From Megamerina dolium (lineage: Eukaryota > Arthropoda > Insecta > Diptera > Megamerinidae), in assembly GCA_963854835.1 (NCBI GenBank), contig OY978527.1, forward strand, positions 23,142,057-23,206,056: DNA of 64,000 nt, given 5' to 3'. Shown here one piece after another: positions 19,353 through 31,741 of this stretch. Both the position numbers and the translations under genes were made by a program. Below the pieces are notes generated by a model that searched no databases, was not told where the DNA came from, and worked only from the letters and a program-made list of their open reading frames with translations. The number at the start of each line of letters is the position of its first letter. Position 1 is the first letter of the stretch.

Positions 19353-21040
19353 AGGGATTAGCCGAATCAGACCACTTATATGGGTCCCTTTTCGTCCCTC
19401 AAATCGTGTGTTAATTATTTGTGTGGTTACAGAATTCTTCAACTTCCTTCCTCATAATAACATTACGCGTTATTTCAAGCATGTCCTTGTGGGGTATGTT
19501 CCACATTTCGAGTTCATCAATAAATTGGCGACCCAGTGTGGACATCCTCCTGCTTGCCAATGCAGGACACTGGCACACTATGTGCGCCGCTGTCTCTGCC
19601 TCTTCCATGCATAATCTGCAAATGTCAGCATCCTCCCCATCAACAAGACCCATCTTGCTGAGGTGGTACCTGAAATTGCCATGCCCAGTTATTAATGCAG
19701 TCAACCAGCTTAGAGTCATTCGTTCTAGACTGAGAGCCCTCCCCGATTCACTGCCCTTTGATAGCCTCAACGAAGCCTATGCATGTCTACAAGTAGATAA
19801 GTTTTCCCATCTCGTGAGATGGAGTTTCTTTATCCACTCTTCGACCTTTGCCTTCACCGTCCCGCTGCTGAGAGCAACTACTGGTTCCGGTCCATAAAAT
19901 TCAGCTTCAGATCCTTGTCTAGCCAAGGCGACTGCAGCTTCATTCTGTTATATACCAATGTATCCCTTCACCCACATAAGAGTAATCGCATTACTACGAG
20001 CACATCCATTAAGTATCTGAGCACATTCGAGCGCCAACTTAAAAGATACCGCAGGTTGTTGCAACCGCCTGACCACCGCCTGGTTATCGAGTGCTAGCAA
20101 GATTTTCTTACCTTGCACCTTTCCATCCAGTAGATGGTCTAGCGCATGCATTGGACCAAGCATTTCTGCTTGATAGACCGATACGTATATTCCCAGATTC
20201 AGAGTGCATGCCAGTCCCAACTCTTTAGAGAAGATTCCTGCACCCGCTCTGCCATCCATTAATGAACCATCTAAAAATACTGATGTCATTTTCCTCACAT
20301 ACATCATGTGTGAGGCCGTCTTCAATGAGTGTTCTGTGTGACTTTTCAGTCATCTTCAGCCTACCCATTCCCTCCATTGGCTTTTGCGCCTCCTTTACAC
20401 TGCTATATAGCCCCCTACAGGATGCCCCTGTGCCCTATCTCAGTGCCGAATCCATACCAATTATTGGTTGTCTTCAGACGTAATGCTGTTAATGCCGCTG
20501 ACTTCATAATATGCAAGTCTCCAGACCACAGCAGCATGCGTTATTAAGGGCCTGACCATCGTTGTGTAGATCCAGTGCGCTGCTCTTGGAGTAATTCCCC
20601 ACATGAGACCGAACACTCTCTTACACTGATGCAATACCCGCTTGCCCTTCTGGATCTTGTCATCTACGTGACTATTCCAAGTCAGCTTGTTATCCAGGAT
20701 GACACCTAGAACCAGTGCAATGTCAAGCTCATCCTCATCGAAGCTCCGCACCATCATTGCTGATGCTGCTTTTCTGTGGTGAATATTGAGTTGACACACA
20801 TTTAGTGGTTCCTGACGCGGGCCCCCCTCCCGCCCTAATGGCTTCTTCCTTGCAGTATCTGCCACTAGCCCCACGCCAGGAGCCGCGTCGCACCCCTCAT
20901 ACTGCATCTTTCTGGAATTTAACGATGGAGAGACAGTTGAGTCTCCCCCCTGCGATTCTGATTGCCTCCGCGTCCTCCTTAGGACACAGCACGGTGAGTA
21001 CTACACCTGCCCTTTCTGCCTCGCCAAACTCTTCTGTCCT
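19353..21040 (-). mobile_element. RNase H-bearing LINE alpha, copy 1, internally deleted
   Basis: The 3' UTR at the left edge (starting AGGGATTAGCCGAATCAGA on the plus strand) is shared with alpha copy 2 at 28238. Reading leftwards from the 5' side the order is: end of ORF1, ORF2 start (LNVCQLNIHHRKAAS, 20800), RT thumb (ILDNKLTWNSHVDDKI), RNase H (VFLDGSLMDGRAGAGIFS), and a C-terminal Cys/His region (TGHGNFRYHLSKMGL, CRLCMEEAETAAHIVC). Nearly all of the endonuclease and RT core is missing. Presence of RNase H suggests an LOA- or I-like clade, which I infer from motifs only. Confidence 0.8.
19411..20907 (-). pseudogene. LINE alpha ORF2 derivative, endonuclease start fused to RT end
   Basis: From 20907 leftwards an open 148-codon frame joins the first ~45 residues of the endonuclease region (to DELDIALV) directly to the RT thumb (LGVILDNKLTW) near 20711. 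Alpha copy 2 continues with QEPWILRG at this point, which shows the deletion. Further left are the RNase H block (20325-19948) and the C-terminal zinc-like block (19770-19411) in other frames. No catalytic RT motif remains, so the product cannot copy RNA. Confidence 0.8.
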
Positions 21041-21356
21041 AAATCAATACAGTTATGTGGTTACATTGGATATCAGTAAATTTATTAAATGATTAATTAT
21101 TCTTTAATACTTTTTCCGCTTAGACATGTGCTACGCTAGTAGTTCTTTGCTAAGTTCTTCATTTTCGGATGTTTCCGATATATAGTAATTTCAAAATCTA
21201 ATGCACTTCTTTTGATGTTTGTTCAGTGTACTTTTATAAATCTAGACGCATTTCTTGCGATTGCATTGTCGCAGTTTGTTGCTGCTGCTGCGGTTGTTGC
21301 CCATGCTTATGTCGTTTCCATAAATAAAAATTACAATACAAAACAAATAAAAAGTC
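21041..21356. other. Spacer between LINE alpha copy 1 and dispersed repeat
   Basis: No gene seen. A short TTGCTGCTGCTGCGG run lies near 21280. Confidence 0.4.
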
Positions 21357-21655
21357 AAAACGCGAGTTAAAAGTTCAATCCGTAGAACTTGATAACAAAA
21401 TTACATTTTTATAAATTATTGGTTTACTTTACACATTTATTCTTTCTATGCTATTCATCAGAATTAACTACAATCAACTGACTTAAAGACAAATAAGTAC
21501 AATTATTTATAATCTATTATTTACAAAGAATACGCTTATTACATATTGCGAAATTAATAAAATGCATAATTGATAATTCATAAAAATGAAATGCTTAAAT
21601 AACTATTCGTAAAAATGACGTTAATAAACATTAATAAATATATTAAATAAAAATG
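21357..21655. repeat. Dispersed AT-rich repeat, copy 1 (candidate LTR)
   Basis: About 290 bp matches 36225-36505 in the same orientation at roughly 80% by eye. Anchors include ATTGGTTTAC, TTACACATTTATTC, AGTACAATTATTTATAA and AAAATGCATAATTGATAATTC. Its position downstream (minus strand) of an env-like remnant, with the partner copy upstream of a protease/RT remnant, suggests paired LTRs of one errantivirus-like element. The outer boundaries are not defined. Confidence 0.6.
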
Positions 21656-21879
21656 ATTATTATTATAGATCGGTCGTTGCCGCTGGAGTTGTTGTTGTTA
21701 TCCATAAGTTGTGTTATTGCTGTTGACGTTGTTGGTCGTTCTGGTTTGGGTGGTGGAAGTACTTGGTTACTTGGCTATGATATATACCTAATCTCACTGC
21801 GTGAGGACCTATGGGGCAGTGACTAGTGACCACTCCCACATAAGTCGAGATGTTTACCCTATTAAGATCGTTAACGTTG

Positions 21880-22640
21880 AACGTTTCTTGCTGTGTAGGG
21901 GCTACAGGAATTTCTCCGTCCTACAGATGGGTGTATCCGTCCATCTTTTCTGGAAGACGTTGGTAGTGATAACCTCCAAATTATGCTTATGCATGGCTAT
22001 GGGGATCCCAAACCGAGAATTCTCTTGGGTCAGAGACTCTTTTGTACCCTGTCTTGCAAGCTCATCGGCTATGCAGTTCCCTCGTATACCCCTGTGTCCG
22101 GCTACCTAGCACAGGAGAATATTGTGTTGCTCAGCCATCTCGTTAAGAGATTAGCGGCCAGAATGGTCTTCGATTTCACGAGAAATGAGACCAGTGCCTA
22201 AATTGTCTCTGCGGGAGACAATGCTCTGTTTGATCCAAGTAAGTGCATTGTGAATTGCTTTAACTTCTGCCTGAAAAACACTACAGTGGTCAGGCAGGCG
22301 GAAAAAAATATTTAGGTTGAATGACTCGGAATACACACCTGCTCCCACCCTGCCATTAAGTTTAGAGCCATCAGTAAAGATGAGAGTATAATTTGGCATG
22401 AATCCTTTCGCCTCCTAGGCGAACTTATCAGGGAAGGATGTTAGGAATTTCCTTTCAAAAGCATATGTAGGCTTGATATAATCCAATGAAGTTCCAATAT
22501 TACAATTATCCAATATGCTTGCATGTCCGAAGGACTTTGATGTCTATTGGTGCAAGCCGGTAAGTCGTAAAGTAGAATTGGCCGCCAGCTACTTACCAAG
22601 TAAGTCAAACAATTTTCGGTTGCATTCCCCACTTTTTCCC
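21880..22640 (-). pseudogene. RNase H-bearing LINE fragment
   Basis: On the minus strand an RNase H start (TLIFTDGSKLNGRVGAGVYS, 22390-22330) is followed by CSVFQAEVKAIHNALTW and then, after stops, by a segment with ADELARQGTKESLTQENS. Upstream (22640-22420) a degraded stretch includes DYIKPTYAFERKFLTSFPD. This is the C-terminal third of an RNase H-type LINE ORF2, close to but distinct from the alpha and beta families. Several stops and frame changes make it a pseudogene. No 3' end was identified. Confidence 0.7.
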
Positions 22641-22699
22641 TATTGCTCTTTTACAGGCATAGAGTTCTGTGCTGGCTTTCTCAACCCTATAAATGATGT

Positions 22700-23480
22700 T
22701 TTTCCTTCAGTTCCTCCTGATGTGCAGAATGGTACGTTAATAAATAAGATAACATTTTTTCCAGGTGAACTTATGTTTTTTATGTAACCGACATCGTCTA
22801 GGTTACAATGGGCTGCTTGATGCCTTAATAGCTGCCCGATGCAGCTGGATTAGTTATTGTTTTCCTTCTATTGCTGCTTCGTTGTAAAAAAACATCTCAA
22901 CGGTTTGGCAAATTCTGTCGTTATACGAAATTTTGTTTTGATTATAGGTTATATATGGTTTTGTTATAATTATTTTTTTATTATTTATAAGAAGTGGAAT
23001 GATATGTAGTAGTCTACTTAATTCTTTCGATACAATTGGTATTTTTATGTTAAATATGATATTTGTATCGTTGTAATAGGTTACAATTTTAGAGGTTCGT
23101 ACAATTCTCCATACGACCTTATTCCAATTGATTGGTTTTGGAAATTATTTGAAATATTTTCGAGTTCTTCATGACTCAGTATAAATTTTGATATAGTATA
23201 TATAAATTTGCAAGTAATATTAAATCCGCTATATTAGATAAATGATTACTTAATAGTCTATATTGTAGTTGATTACGTTTACATATTGAATATCAGTAGT
23301 TACATCTTCTCTGATAATAATAATATTTTCTATTTGTAAGTTATTATTTATACATTTTTCTATGTCGTCATGTTGTGGTTTTTTATATGATATATTTATA
23401 TGATATGATTTTAAAGTCTTTGGATCATTTGAATGTTAAGTGTGTTTTGTTCTGTAAAACTGTTTTAAATAGCGTCAGTG
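22700..23480 (-). pseudogene. Errantivirus-like env fragment, decayed
   Basis: A minus-strand open stretch of about 95 codons (roughly 23135 to 22850), with further degraded sequence on both sides, has the composition and residue pattern of the central/C-terminal ectodomain of insect errantivirus envelope proteins, which are related to baculovirus F proteins. Examples are alternating Ile/Asn-rich strands and a Cys near the end of the block. At least one frame change and several stops interrupt it. It lies on the same strand as the errantivirus-like protease/RT fragment at 34405-35515. Recognition is by pattern only; a profile search would settle it. Confidence 0.55.
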
Positions 23481-23588
23481 GTTGTTTATAAGTTTTCTAT
23501 ATCTTTAGTTTAATTCGATGGCGTCAGTTTCGTCCATGATTCCTGTTATGAATTTAATTACTGTTCCTAGGCCGTTAAAGAGTCTACG

Positions 23589-26500
23589 TCATTTTAAAAA
23601 AAAAGGGCTACCTAAGAATGTTAATCGGTTTCTGGCTAAGGCCGGGCATTTGCACAAGAAATGCCCTACCGTCCCCATAGCGGTTATATCGTTACAGCTT
23701 CTGCAATGGTCGTGGTGCGGAATACCCATTTTCTCTGCATGTGTTCCAAGGGCCCAGTGGCCTGTGCATACTGCTATTAGTTTGTGTATGACGGCCCCAG
23801 GTCCACTCAGAAGGCTTCTTGTCGTCTTCTCATTGTAGTCTGGACAGGTGGCTTTTGAAATTGCGCAGGTTGTGGTCCTTGAATGATGTAGGAACACCTA
23901 CATTGGCATTGGTGGTTCGTTCATTGTCTGCAGGTGAGCCCCCACGGGCTAGCTCATCAGCATTCTCGTTGCCTGCGATTCCCATGTGTCCTGGAACCCA
24001 GATAACTGAAACTCGAGGTTGGCAGTTATTGAGGTTATTGTTTGTTTACATTCTCCGACCAACTTTGAGCTAACTGTTGGTGCGGAGAGAATTGTTACCT
24101 GACCAGTTATGTTCCTCTGCTGAAGCAATTCGCATTGCAGAATCCTCCGCCTCCGCCTTGAACACACTGCAGTAAGAAGGGAGTTTTTCGGACGTTGATA
24201 TTTCTAAGGACTCCGAATAGATTCCTGCTCCAACTCCAGAGTCAATTTTGAAACCATCAGTGAAAATTTGTGTATCCCTACCGTTCAGGATCCCACTTTT
24301 CTTCCACTCATTCCTACTTGGAAATACAGCCTTGATGTCACTCTCAAAAGTCAGCTTGCGAAGGCAAAAGTCCGTCCTGTTGTCGACTTTATCTATAGGT
24401 ACATATCTAAGGATACTACTGTGTCCTTGTTGAGTGCAATTCCAACATCCAGATTTCTTGAGTCTGAGTGCCGTTTGCGATGCAGTACATAGTATGTGCA
24501 ACTTAATTGGGAGAAGGTTCAAAATAGGATTCAAGGCCGCAGTGGGGCAGATGCAAGAGGCCCCAGTGGCACCAACACAGGCAGTACGCTGAACTTTCCG
24601 TAATTTATTGGTGTTGTAGTTCTTCCGAAGAGCTTCCCACCAAACTACAGAGCCATAGATCAGCACCGGTTTCACCACCACTTGGTACATCCAGAGTACC
24701 ATGTTTGGCCTTAGACACCACTTCTTACCAAACACTTCTTCCCTACTCTCTCCTCGATGCATGCTTTCCAATTCAGTTTGCAGTCTATAGTCAGTCCCAG
24801 ACACTTGGTACTGTTCGATAAGGTTAGTTGCTGTCCATTTAATGCTGGTAGTCTGAAGGTAAGTGGTTTGTACTTCCTCGTAAAGAGTAGTAACTACGTC
24901 TTATCCGGATTTAACCTAAGGCCACATTCTTGTGCCCACCTACTTAGTTTTGCTAATATTCTTTCCATGATTTCACTCATCACGGGAGGGAAGGGACCCG
25001 AAACTAGGATCGCCACATCATCAGCGTACGCTAAAATCTTAACGTCATTTGCGTTAATTTCCACAAGGATATCCTTTATGGTCATGAGCCAAAACAGGGG
25101 GGACAGCACGCCCCCTGTGGTTTGCCCCTACGTACCTGCTTGCTACGTTTCGCACCCCCTAGCTCAGCTGTTATTTCCAAATAGGAATTAGATCTATTAG
25201 ATAAGATCTAATTCCTAATTGGTTCTGCTATTTCTGACCTGGCAAGGGCGTATCTAATTGAATCTGCCTTGAGGTTATTGTACGCTCCCTCTACGTCAAC
25301 AAACGCCGCCAGAGTGAATTCCTTATGCAGAAGGGACTTTTCCACTGTGCGTGCGCGTGGTGTAGTGTAGAGAGAGATTGCTCATCTAGAAGCTCCCGTA
25401 TATATAAGTCTAAGATTCTCTCCAGAGTTTTTAATACGAAGGACATAAGGCCTGAAGTCCTTGGCCGATTCATGCCCTCTTCTACCCGATTTAGGGATGA
25501 AAACCACACTTGTTCTTCTCCATGTAGTCGGGATATGGTTGTAGCGAATACAAGCACGGAAGATCTCCGTTAGCTCCTTGACCAAAGATTTCTGAGACTT
25601 TTGCATCATTATAGGGAGAATACCGTCTACCCCGAGTATTTAAACGGTGAGAAACTATTAATTGCCCAACCTATTTTTTCCCTAGCCGTGATTTTATCCA
25701 GCAGTACCACCGGTACTTCCTGCTTGACCGATGCACTTCTTTGCGTTGCTTCTTCAGGACTATATGGAAAGTGGGTATCTATGAGGATATCTAAAGTTTC
25801 GGCCTCCGATTCCGACCAAGCGCCATCGTCTCGCTTTATAAAGGTTTTGTTTGAGCGATCTTTAGCCAGGATTTTGCCGAGTCCTACTGGCCTCTATCAA
25901 CTCGACTCGACTCTAATGGTCCCGCCTAGATTTTGTCTTTGCAGTCCGTATAGCTTTTTTATATTCCCTCAGCGAATATCTATACTCCAAAAAGTCACCC
26001 GTTGCATAGCAATTATTAAAGAATCTGTTGTTCGTTTGGGGTTTCTATGTAGTGGTCTAATCTCCCTCTCTCAGCCTAGATCAAAGAGGAACATTCGATG
26101 ATCCGACAGGGAGATTCGTTTCGAAACTATCCAGGTACGAATTGCAAGGTCGGGAGAATTTGTTGTAAGTTTAATATCAGTTTAATCTTCTTCCCACCTC
26201 CTGCAGGATTCCGAACCTGGGAAAGTGAAGGTAGGTGAATCGCCCCTGATACAAATGTTGAGATCGTAGGATATTATAAAATCGAAAAGAGATTCACCTC
26301 GCTCATTTGTTTCGCTGCTTCCCCACATCGCATGTCGGCTGTTGGCGTCGCAGCCCAATAGAGTGTAATGATAATGAGTCGTAGGACCTGGATGGTCATG
26401 CGCCAAGTACGCAGAACCGATCGTGAGACTACGACCGCTTTGCGACTCAATCTTGATCACTACGACATCGTAAGAACTAAAATTAGGTAGAAAGAAAGCA

Positions 26501-26775
26501 TTAATTTTATTCCTTACCAGGATACAAGCCTTCGGCTTACCTTCCCCATACGTATAAAAAAGGTTGTAGTCCATGGTGTGCAGACCCATAATATTTGAGC
26601 GCCATATCCAGGGTTCCTGTATAAGACAGATGTCGATGTCCTCCTCTCTGAGAAGGATTATGAGACTATCCGAGGCTGCTTTGGCATGCTGCAAATTATT
26701 ATGCGCCATCCTCAACATCTCCTTGTTTGCCGATATGTGGCGCACTTCCAGTTTGCTCCGTTGATGACGAGGCAC
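23589..26775 (-). pseudogene. LINE beta ORF2: endonuclease, RT, RNase H
   Basis: The endonuclease block (26775-26182) is open for 197 residues with NNLQHAKAASDSLI, LIQEPWIW, GSAYLAHD, LGCDANSRHAMWGS and FIISYDLNICIRG. RT blocks follow in shifting frames: SGVDGILPIMMQK, TTWRRTSVVFIPKSGR (25500), TLERILDLYIRELL, then GGVLSPLFW and the catalytic box LAYADDVAILVSG (25030). The thumb, ending in VVKPVLIYGSVVWWEAL, and RNase H (QIFTDGFKIDSGVGAGIYS) share one 244-codon frame at 24804-24070. A C-terminal block has TGHWALGTHAEKMGI and CRSCNDITAMGTVGHFLC. In RNase H the GSK-type motif reads GFK. The gene is broken in many places. Confidence 0.85.
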
Positions 26776-27890
26776 CTTCCCCGGCCGGCTCGGCCAGCTT
26801 GAGCCCCTCTAGGAGCTTGTTGGCGTCATCAATTTCTTCCAGATTATCTTCCGCAGCCACCGAGGTTGGAAACACCTTCATTTTGGCCTGCCTGATGCCA
26901 AACCGAAGATTGTTCTCTCTCTACTCGAGTGCCCCCAGGGACTCATTGGCTGGCTGTTGCGCTTCTGCTCTTCGATCTTAATGATCGACCATTCAGCCAT
27001 CGGGACACCTGGGTTCTGCAGCTTCAAACATTTAATGCGCTTCGATTCATCCAATTTCAGTTCCATTTTGAGCAACCAAATACGCGCCCGGGGCCTCCTG
27101 GAAATCTCCGCTGCCGGGATGATCCCGAAAGACCTGCGAAAGACCATCCCATGCGTTACTAATCTTAGTCACGCATTTGCCCAGATATTCCCTCGAGAAT
27201 CCGTCCGCGCATTTGATAACCCGACAACCGTGACAAGCCTTCTCGCAGTTCAAGGCAGGAACTGGAGTCTGTTTCTCCAAGTGGTGTTCGACGACCATCT
27301 CAGATAGCCGTCCCTTATTGAAGTTCCACACTGCCAAGACCGGCCTTTCATTATTGGTATTGGCATCAACAATAGCAGCCTGGAGGAGGTCGCTGACCAC
27401 TAACTATAGGGTTGCTTTGATGACGTTGGAGCAACAGCGGAAGGACCCCCCCTGCTTAGAGTACTTTCCTTTCTTCGCGGGGTGATTGGTAACGTCTTGT
27501 GACCGATTCCGCTTAGCTGTCTGCTTCAGACCCATATGTTGCTGTGGCTGTGCTGCTTTATTTGCGAGGGAGGTCTCGTACTGCTTGACCACTGCCTCAT
27601 ACCTGGCCTTGTTCTCAGTATCCGGTTTGTGGACCATCACTTTTGTTTTTGGCGATCTTATCAAGTATGAAGAGTGCTCTTTGATACCACGCTTTCAGCA
27701 GGATGCCGGATGACTTCTTCGACTTCTTGGGAGCCACAGTGACTGGTGTGCTCCCTTTGTTGGATGTGGATGGTAAATTAATGTCGGTGACAGGGGTGCT
27801 ATGCTTGGCACCCTTGTCATTCTTGTTTTTTACGCTTTCCTGGCTACTGGCCAAGAGCTCATTTTCCGAAAGTGCTCTCCCTTACTTCAT
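26699..27890 (-). pseudogene. LINE beta ORF1
   Basis: An ATG near 27890 is followed almost at once by an in-frame TAA, then a Ser/Lys-rich N-terminus (ASSQESVKNKNDKG). After a frame change come a Gln/Lys-rich segment and, past an in-frame TAG at 27404-27406, a globular part with ERPVLAVWNFNKGRLSE and CRVIKCADGFSREYLGKCV. These resemble the DUF4780-type domain common in ORF1 of RNase H LINEs. A further frameshift precedes a C-terminal acidic tail (AAEDNLEEIDDANKLLEGL). No CCHC knuckle is visible. Role by analogy: RNA binding in the LINE particle. Confidence 0.7.
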
Positions 27891-28295
27891 TTTTTTGTTT
27901 CTTAGTTGATGTATGTGCTCCGTTTTGAATCCCACGAGTAAGCTGGAAAAGAGGGTCCATCCCAGCAGAGCCAGCATACCATGGTAAGGCACTTAATACA
28001 ACCGACCTTCCCTGGGCATCGAAGGGGACCGTTAACGACTTGGTTCTTTAAACACTACCAGCCATTCAGCTATCGGCACGGGTACCTCAACACCTTAGCT
28101 TAAAGTGTTACGTCATCAGAGGCTCTTCTATTATCTATAGGAGAGGCTATATAATCGCGTCACTACCCCATTAGAACTACGGGAGGTAGTCAATAGCGTT
28201 TGAAATTTTGTAGATTATTATTTATTATTATATTTTGAGGGATTAGCCGAATCAGATCATTTATATGGGTCCCTTTTCGTACTTCAAATCGTGTG

Positions 28296-31200
28296 TTAAT
28301 TATTTGTTTTGTTGCAGAATTCTTCTACTTCTTTCCTCATAATAACACCACGCATTATTTCAAGCATGTCTTTGTGGGGTATGTTCCACATTTCGAGTTC
28401 ATCAATAAATTGGCGACCTATTGTGGACATCCTCCTGCTTCTCAATGCAGGACACTGGCACACTATGTGCGCCGCTGTCTCTGCGTCTTCCATGCATAAT
28501 CTCTAAATGTCAGCATCCTCCCCTTCAACAAGACCCATCTTGCTGAGGTGGTACCTGAAATTGCCATGTCCAGTTTTTAATGTAGTCAATCAGCTCAGAG
28601 TTAACCCTCCTAAACTGAGAACCCTTTCCGATTCATTGCACTTTGGCAGCCTCAACGAAGGCTTTTTCTGTCCACAAATGGACAACCTTTCCAAATTCAG
28701 AGTGCACGCCAGTCCAGATGTTCGATCCCAAAAGCCTAAGGGGGTTGTTAGCCCTGTCCTCCTTTTAGTAAAAAGTACTGTTTCCGATTTACTATCGTTT
28801 ACGGAAAGTCTCTGTTCTGTGTATTATTCCTTAACCATTTTGAGTGCACCTCTCATTGTATCTTAAATAGTATTCAGGAACTTACCACTCATCATTACCG
28901 CTATGTCATCTGCATATCCGACGGTGTGTATGTCTTTTAAGTCCAGAAGCTGGAGTAGAGAATCGGCCGTGATGTTCCAAAGGATGGGTGATTATGTGCA
29001 CATTATGTGAAAGATTGAAGCCTATGCTCCGCAATGTGATTGGACCTTATCAGTGTGGCTTCAGACCGAATAAATCCACCATCCATCAAATTTTCACACT
29101 ACGCCAAATCCTGGAAAATACCCAAGAAAAACAGATCGACACACATAACATATTCGTTGATTATAAAGCCGCTTTCGACAGTCCGATAAGAGATTACCTC
29201 TACGCAACTATGTCTAAATTTGGTATATCTGCAAAACTCATTGGACTTTGCAGAATGACACTGCTTAACTCTCGGTGTGCAGTGAAATTTGGGAAGAATC
29301 TCTCCCCTACGTTTAATACCGAACAACGTGATTCATTATCGCGTGAATTCTTCAACCTTATTATGGACAAAATTAGACGAGCTGCAGATTTACGACATAA
29401 TGACATTATCTTCAACAAAGCTATCATGCTACTGGCAAATGCCGACGATATTGATATAATCGGTATCAATTCGCGAGCAGTCACGTAGAATGGGTCTAAC
29501 GGTGAACGATGGCAACACGAAGTACCTAGTTGGCAATTACTCTTTCGAGGTGGTGAAGCAGCATCAACAACTGTAGTGACGTCAGCCTGGAGATCATGCG
29601 TAGGATCTCTTGCTAATAGGTGTTACTTTGGGCTGAGTAAACAATTGAGTAGTTGAGCCCTCTCTCAAAGATCGAAAATCACACTCTATAAGTACCTCAT
29701 TATTCATGTCCTAACATATGGCGCAGAAGCCTGAACCATTTCCACCACGGATGAGAGGATGCTTGGAGTTTTCGAGAGAAAAGTTCTGCGGAGGATCTTC
29801 GGAACGATTTGCGTTGATGGGAAGTATCGACTAAGGTACAACAATGAGCTGTACGAGCTGTACGCTGACAGTGACATAGTCAAGCGAATCAAAATCCAGC
29901 GGCTGCGCTGGCTAGGTCATGTCGAGCGAATGGAAGAAGATGCTCCAGCGAAGAGGGTATTTAATTCGGCACCCGCTGGAGGACGCAGAAAAAGAGTAAG
30001 ACCAAGTTTTGTAAATCGATCATTGGTTGTTATGGCCACATAAGAAGAAGTAGAGGAATCTTATTGAAGGCACCCTCTATATCCATAAAAGTAGACATAG
30101 ATACCCCTACACAATACAGTTCTCACTCCTCTATCCAAAGTAGTTCGTGCAGGGCTGTTTCAGTTGATTTGCCAGCTCTATATGCGTAAGAGTTGTCCTT
30201 TCCATGCAGTCCTCCCATACAGTCCCCTTCCATGCATAGTACACCCTTCATGCATTTAAGCAGAAAGGAGGTCAAGGTAACCGGCAGCAAAGATTTAGAC
30301 TCTGAGTAGTCCTTTTTTCCCGGCTTTGGAAGAAGGACAATCTTAGTCTCTCTCCACTGAGTCGTGACATATCATGTAGTCTGTCTACCAGAGCTTCTGC
30401 ATTCCACTGAAGTAGTACCGGAAATATTCCATCTATACCTGCTGTTTTGAATGGAGAGAAACGTGTGATGGCGTTCATCACTCCATCTCTGATGACTTCC
30501 GATCTTTCATCCCTGTTTGCACGCTTCCAGGAAAATGCACCTATCAGGTATTTCAGCGAATCCCCAATTGTCTCTGTAAAGGATCCATTCGCTTTGTGAC
30601 TTAATCCTAACTTTGAAACCGGGTCATTTCATATAATCCTCTGTTATCTACATACATCGGATATATCTTGCATATTTGACCAGAATTCCCTCGACCTGTT
30701 CCATTTACGGTTGCGTAGAGTCTCCTTCAGCTCCCTTTTCTTTGATCTGTAGTCGCCCCACGTGTTGGGGTCCCCTCTCATGTGACGATTAAAAACCTTG
30801 TCTCCTTTTTCATGGACTCCAGTTCCCCATTCCACCATAGAGTGAGGTACCCTTCGTCCACTACCGTAAGGGGACATGCAGCTTCAAATGCTTTGATCAT
30901 AGCTGAGCTGATACTCAACATCTGAGTTGTTCTAGGTTTCTTAAACCTTCCTGGCAATAATTCCTCAAGAACTCCACAGTATTTTTCACAGTCGTTCCTT
31001 TGTCTTTTATCGGACGTAACCCAAAACTAAATGGACCTGTGGTCCGACATGGTTAGTCTATCCAAAACCCTTCAATCCAAAATCCTGTGCAACATTTTGA
31101 CATTCGTCAGGGTAACATTTATGACCTCGCAACGACGTGCGTCTACAAAGTTCGGTTCTGTTCCCCTATTGGTAACGTGTAGACCAAATTTTTCTATAAA

Positions 31201-31741
31201 TTCAAATAGGCACTCTCCTCTCTAGTTTTCATTACAGAATCAGAATCTTACTAGAGCTTTCACCTCTCTTGGAGGTAGTCCCTCCAGAGAATCGTATGGA
31301 ACATATCCTGATACGATCATAAATGAACTCGGACCGTCACCTATTCTCACGATTGTGGGATCCAGTGAGCCCAAGTTAGACAGAATCGCACGTATCCCCT
31401 GTCTAACTAAAGTCCTTAAAGGTCCTTAACCTCCCGCCTGTTTGTGAATAGATCAATGTGGTCTTTTGTGCAAATGGATCTTTGATCCTTCCACGAAGGA
31501 TCCAGGGTTCTTGCACCAGTACAATAACAAGCTCATCATCATCGAAGCTCCGCACTATCATTCCTGATGCCACTTTGCTGTGGTGAATATTGAGTTGACA
31601 CACATTTAAGAATTCCTGGCGCGGGCCCACCTCCCGCCCGAATGGCTTCTTCCTTGCGGAATTTGCTATTAGCCCCATGCCAGGAGCCGGGTTATAACCT
31701 TTATACTGCATCCTTCTGGAATATGATGATGGCCACCGCAT
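28296..31741 (-). pseudogene. LINE alpha copy 2 ORF2
   Basis: The ORF2 start has LNVCQLNIHHSKVASG and LVQEPWILRGRI (31640-31490). Further left are a linker block (WGDYRSKKRELKETLRNRKW), RT segments KTAGIDGIFPVLLQW (30450) and MDIEGAFNKI (30080), then beyond the RTE insert LWNITADSLLQLLDLKDI and VGYADDIAVMMSG (28930). The C-terminal block reads CMEDAETAAHIVCQCPAL and ends NKTNN at 28296, almost identical to copy 1. About 75 residues between the GAFN and LWN motifs are missing at the insertion site, and RNase H is nearly all deleted. Many stops and frame changes. Confidence 0.8.
28988..30056 (+). mobile_element. RTE-type LINE fragment, copy 2
   Basis: Plus-strand RT motifs YQCGFRPNKSTIHQIFTLRQI, FVDYKAAFDSPIRDYLY, LNSRCAVKFGKNL and NADDIDIIG (a decayed YADD box) are followed by a C-terminal part with DERMLGVFERKVLRRIFG and RLRWLGHVERMEEDAPAKRV. 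The end, GTTATGGCCACATAAG, matches the 3' end of RTE copy 1 at 48605-48619. It is 5'-truncated, has internal deletions and frameshifts, and is inserted antisense within LINE alpha copy 2. Confidence 0.85.

Larger units (their letters stand above)
23510..28150 (-). mobile_element. RNase H-bearing LINE beta, near full length, decayed
   Basis: A complete order ORF1, endonuclease, RT, RNase H, C-terminal zinc-like domain can be followed from about 27890 to 23589 on the minus strand. A GC-richer 5' UTR extends to about 28150 and an AT-rich 3' side to about 23510. Frameshifts and stops occur every few hundred bases. A 19-bp inverted repeat sits inside the RT region (25177-25222). Exact ends and target duplication were not found. 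Confidence 0.8.
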
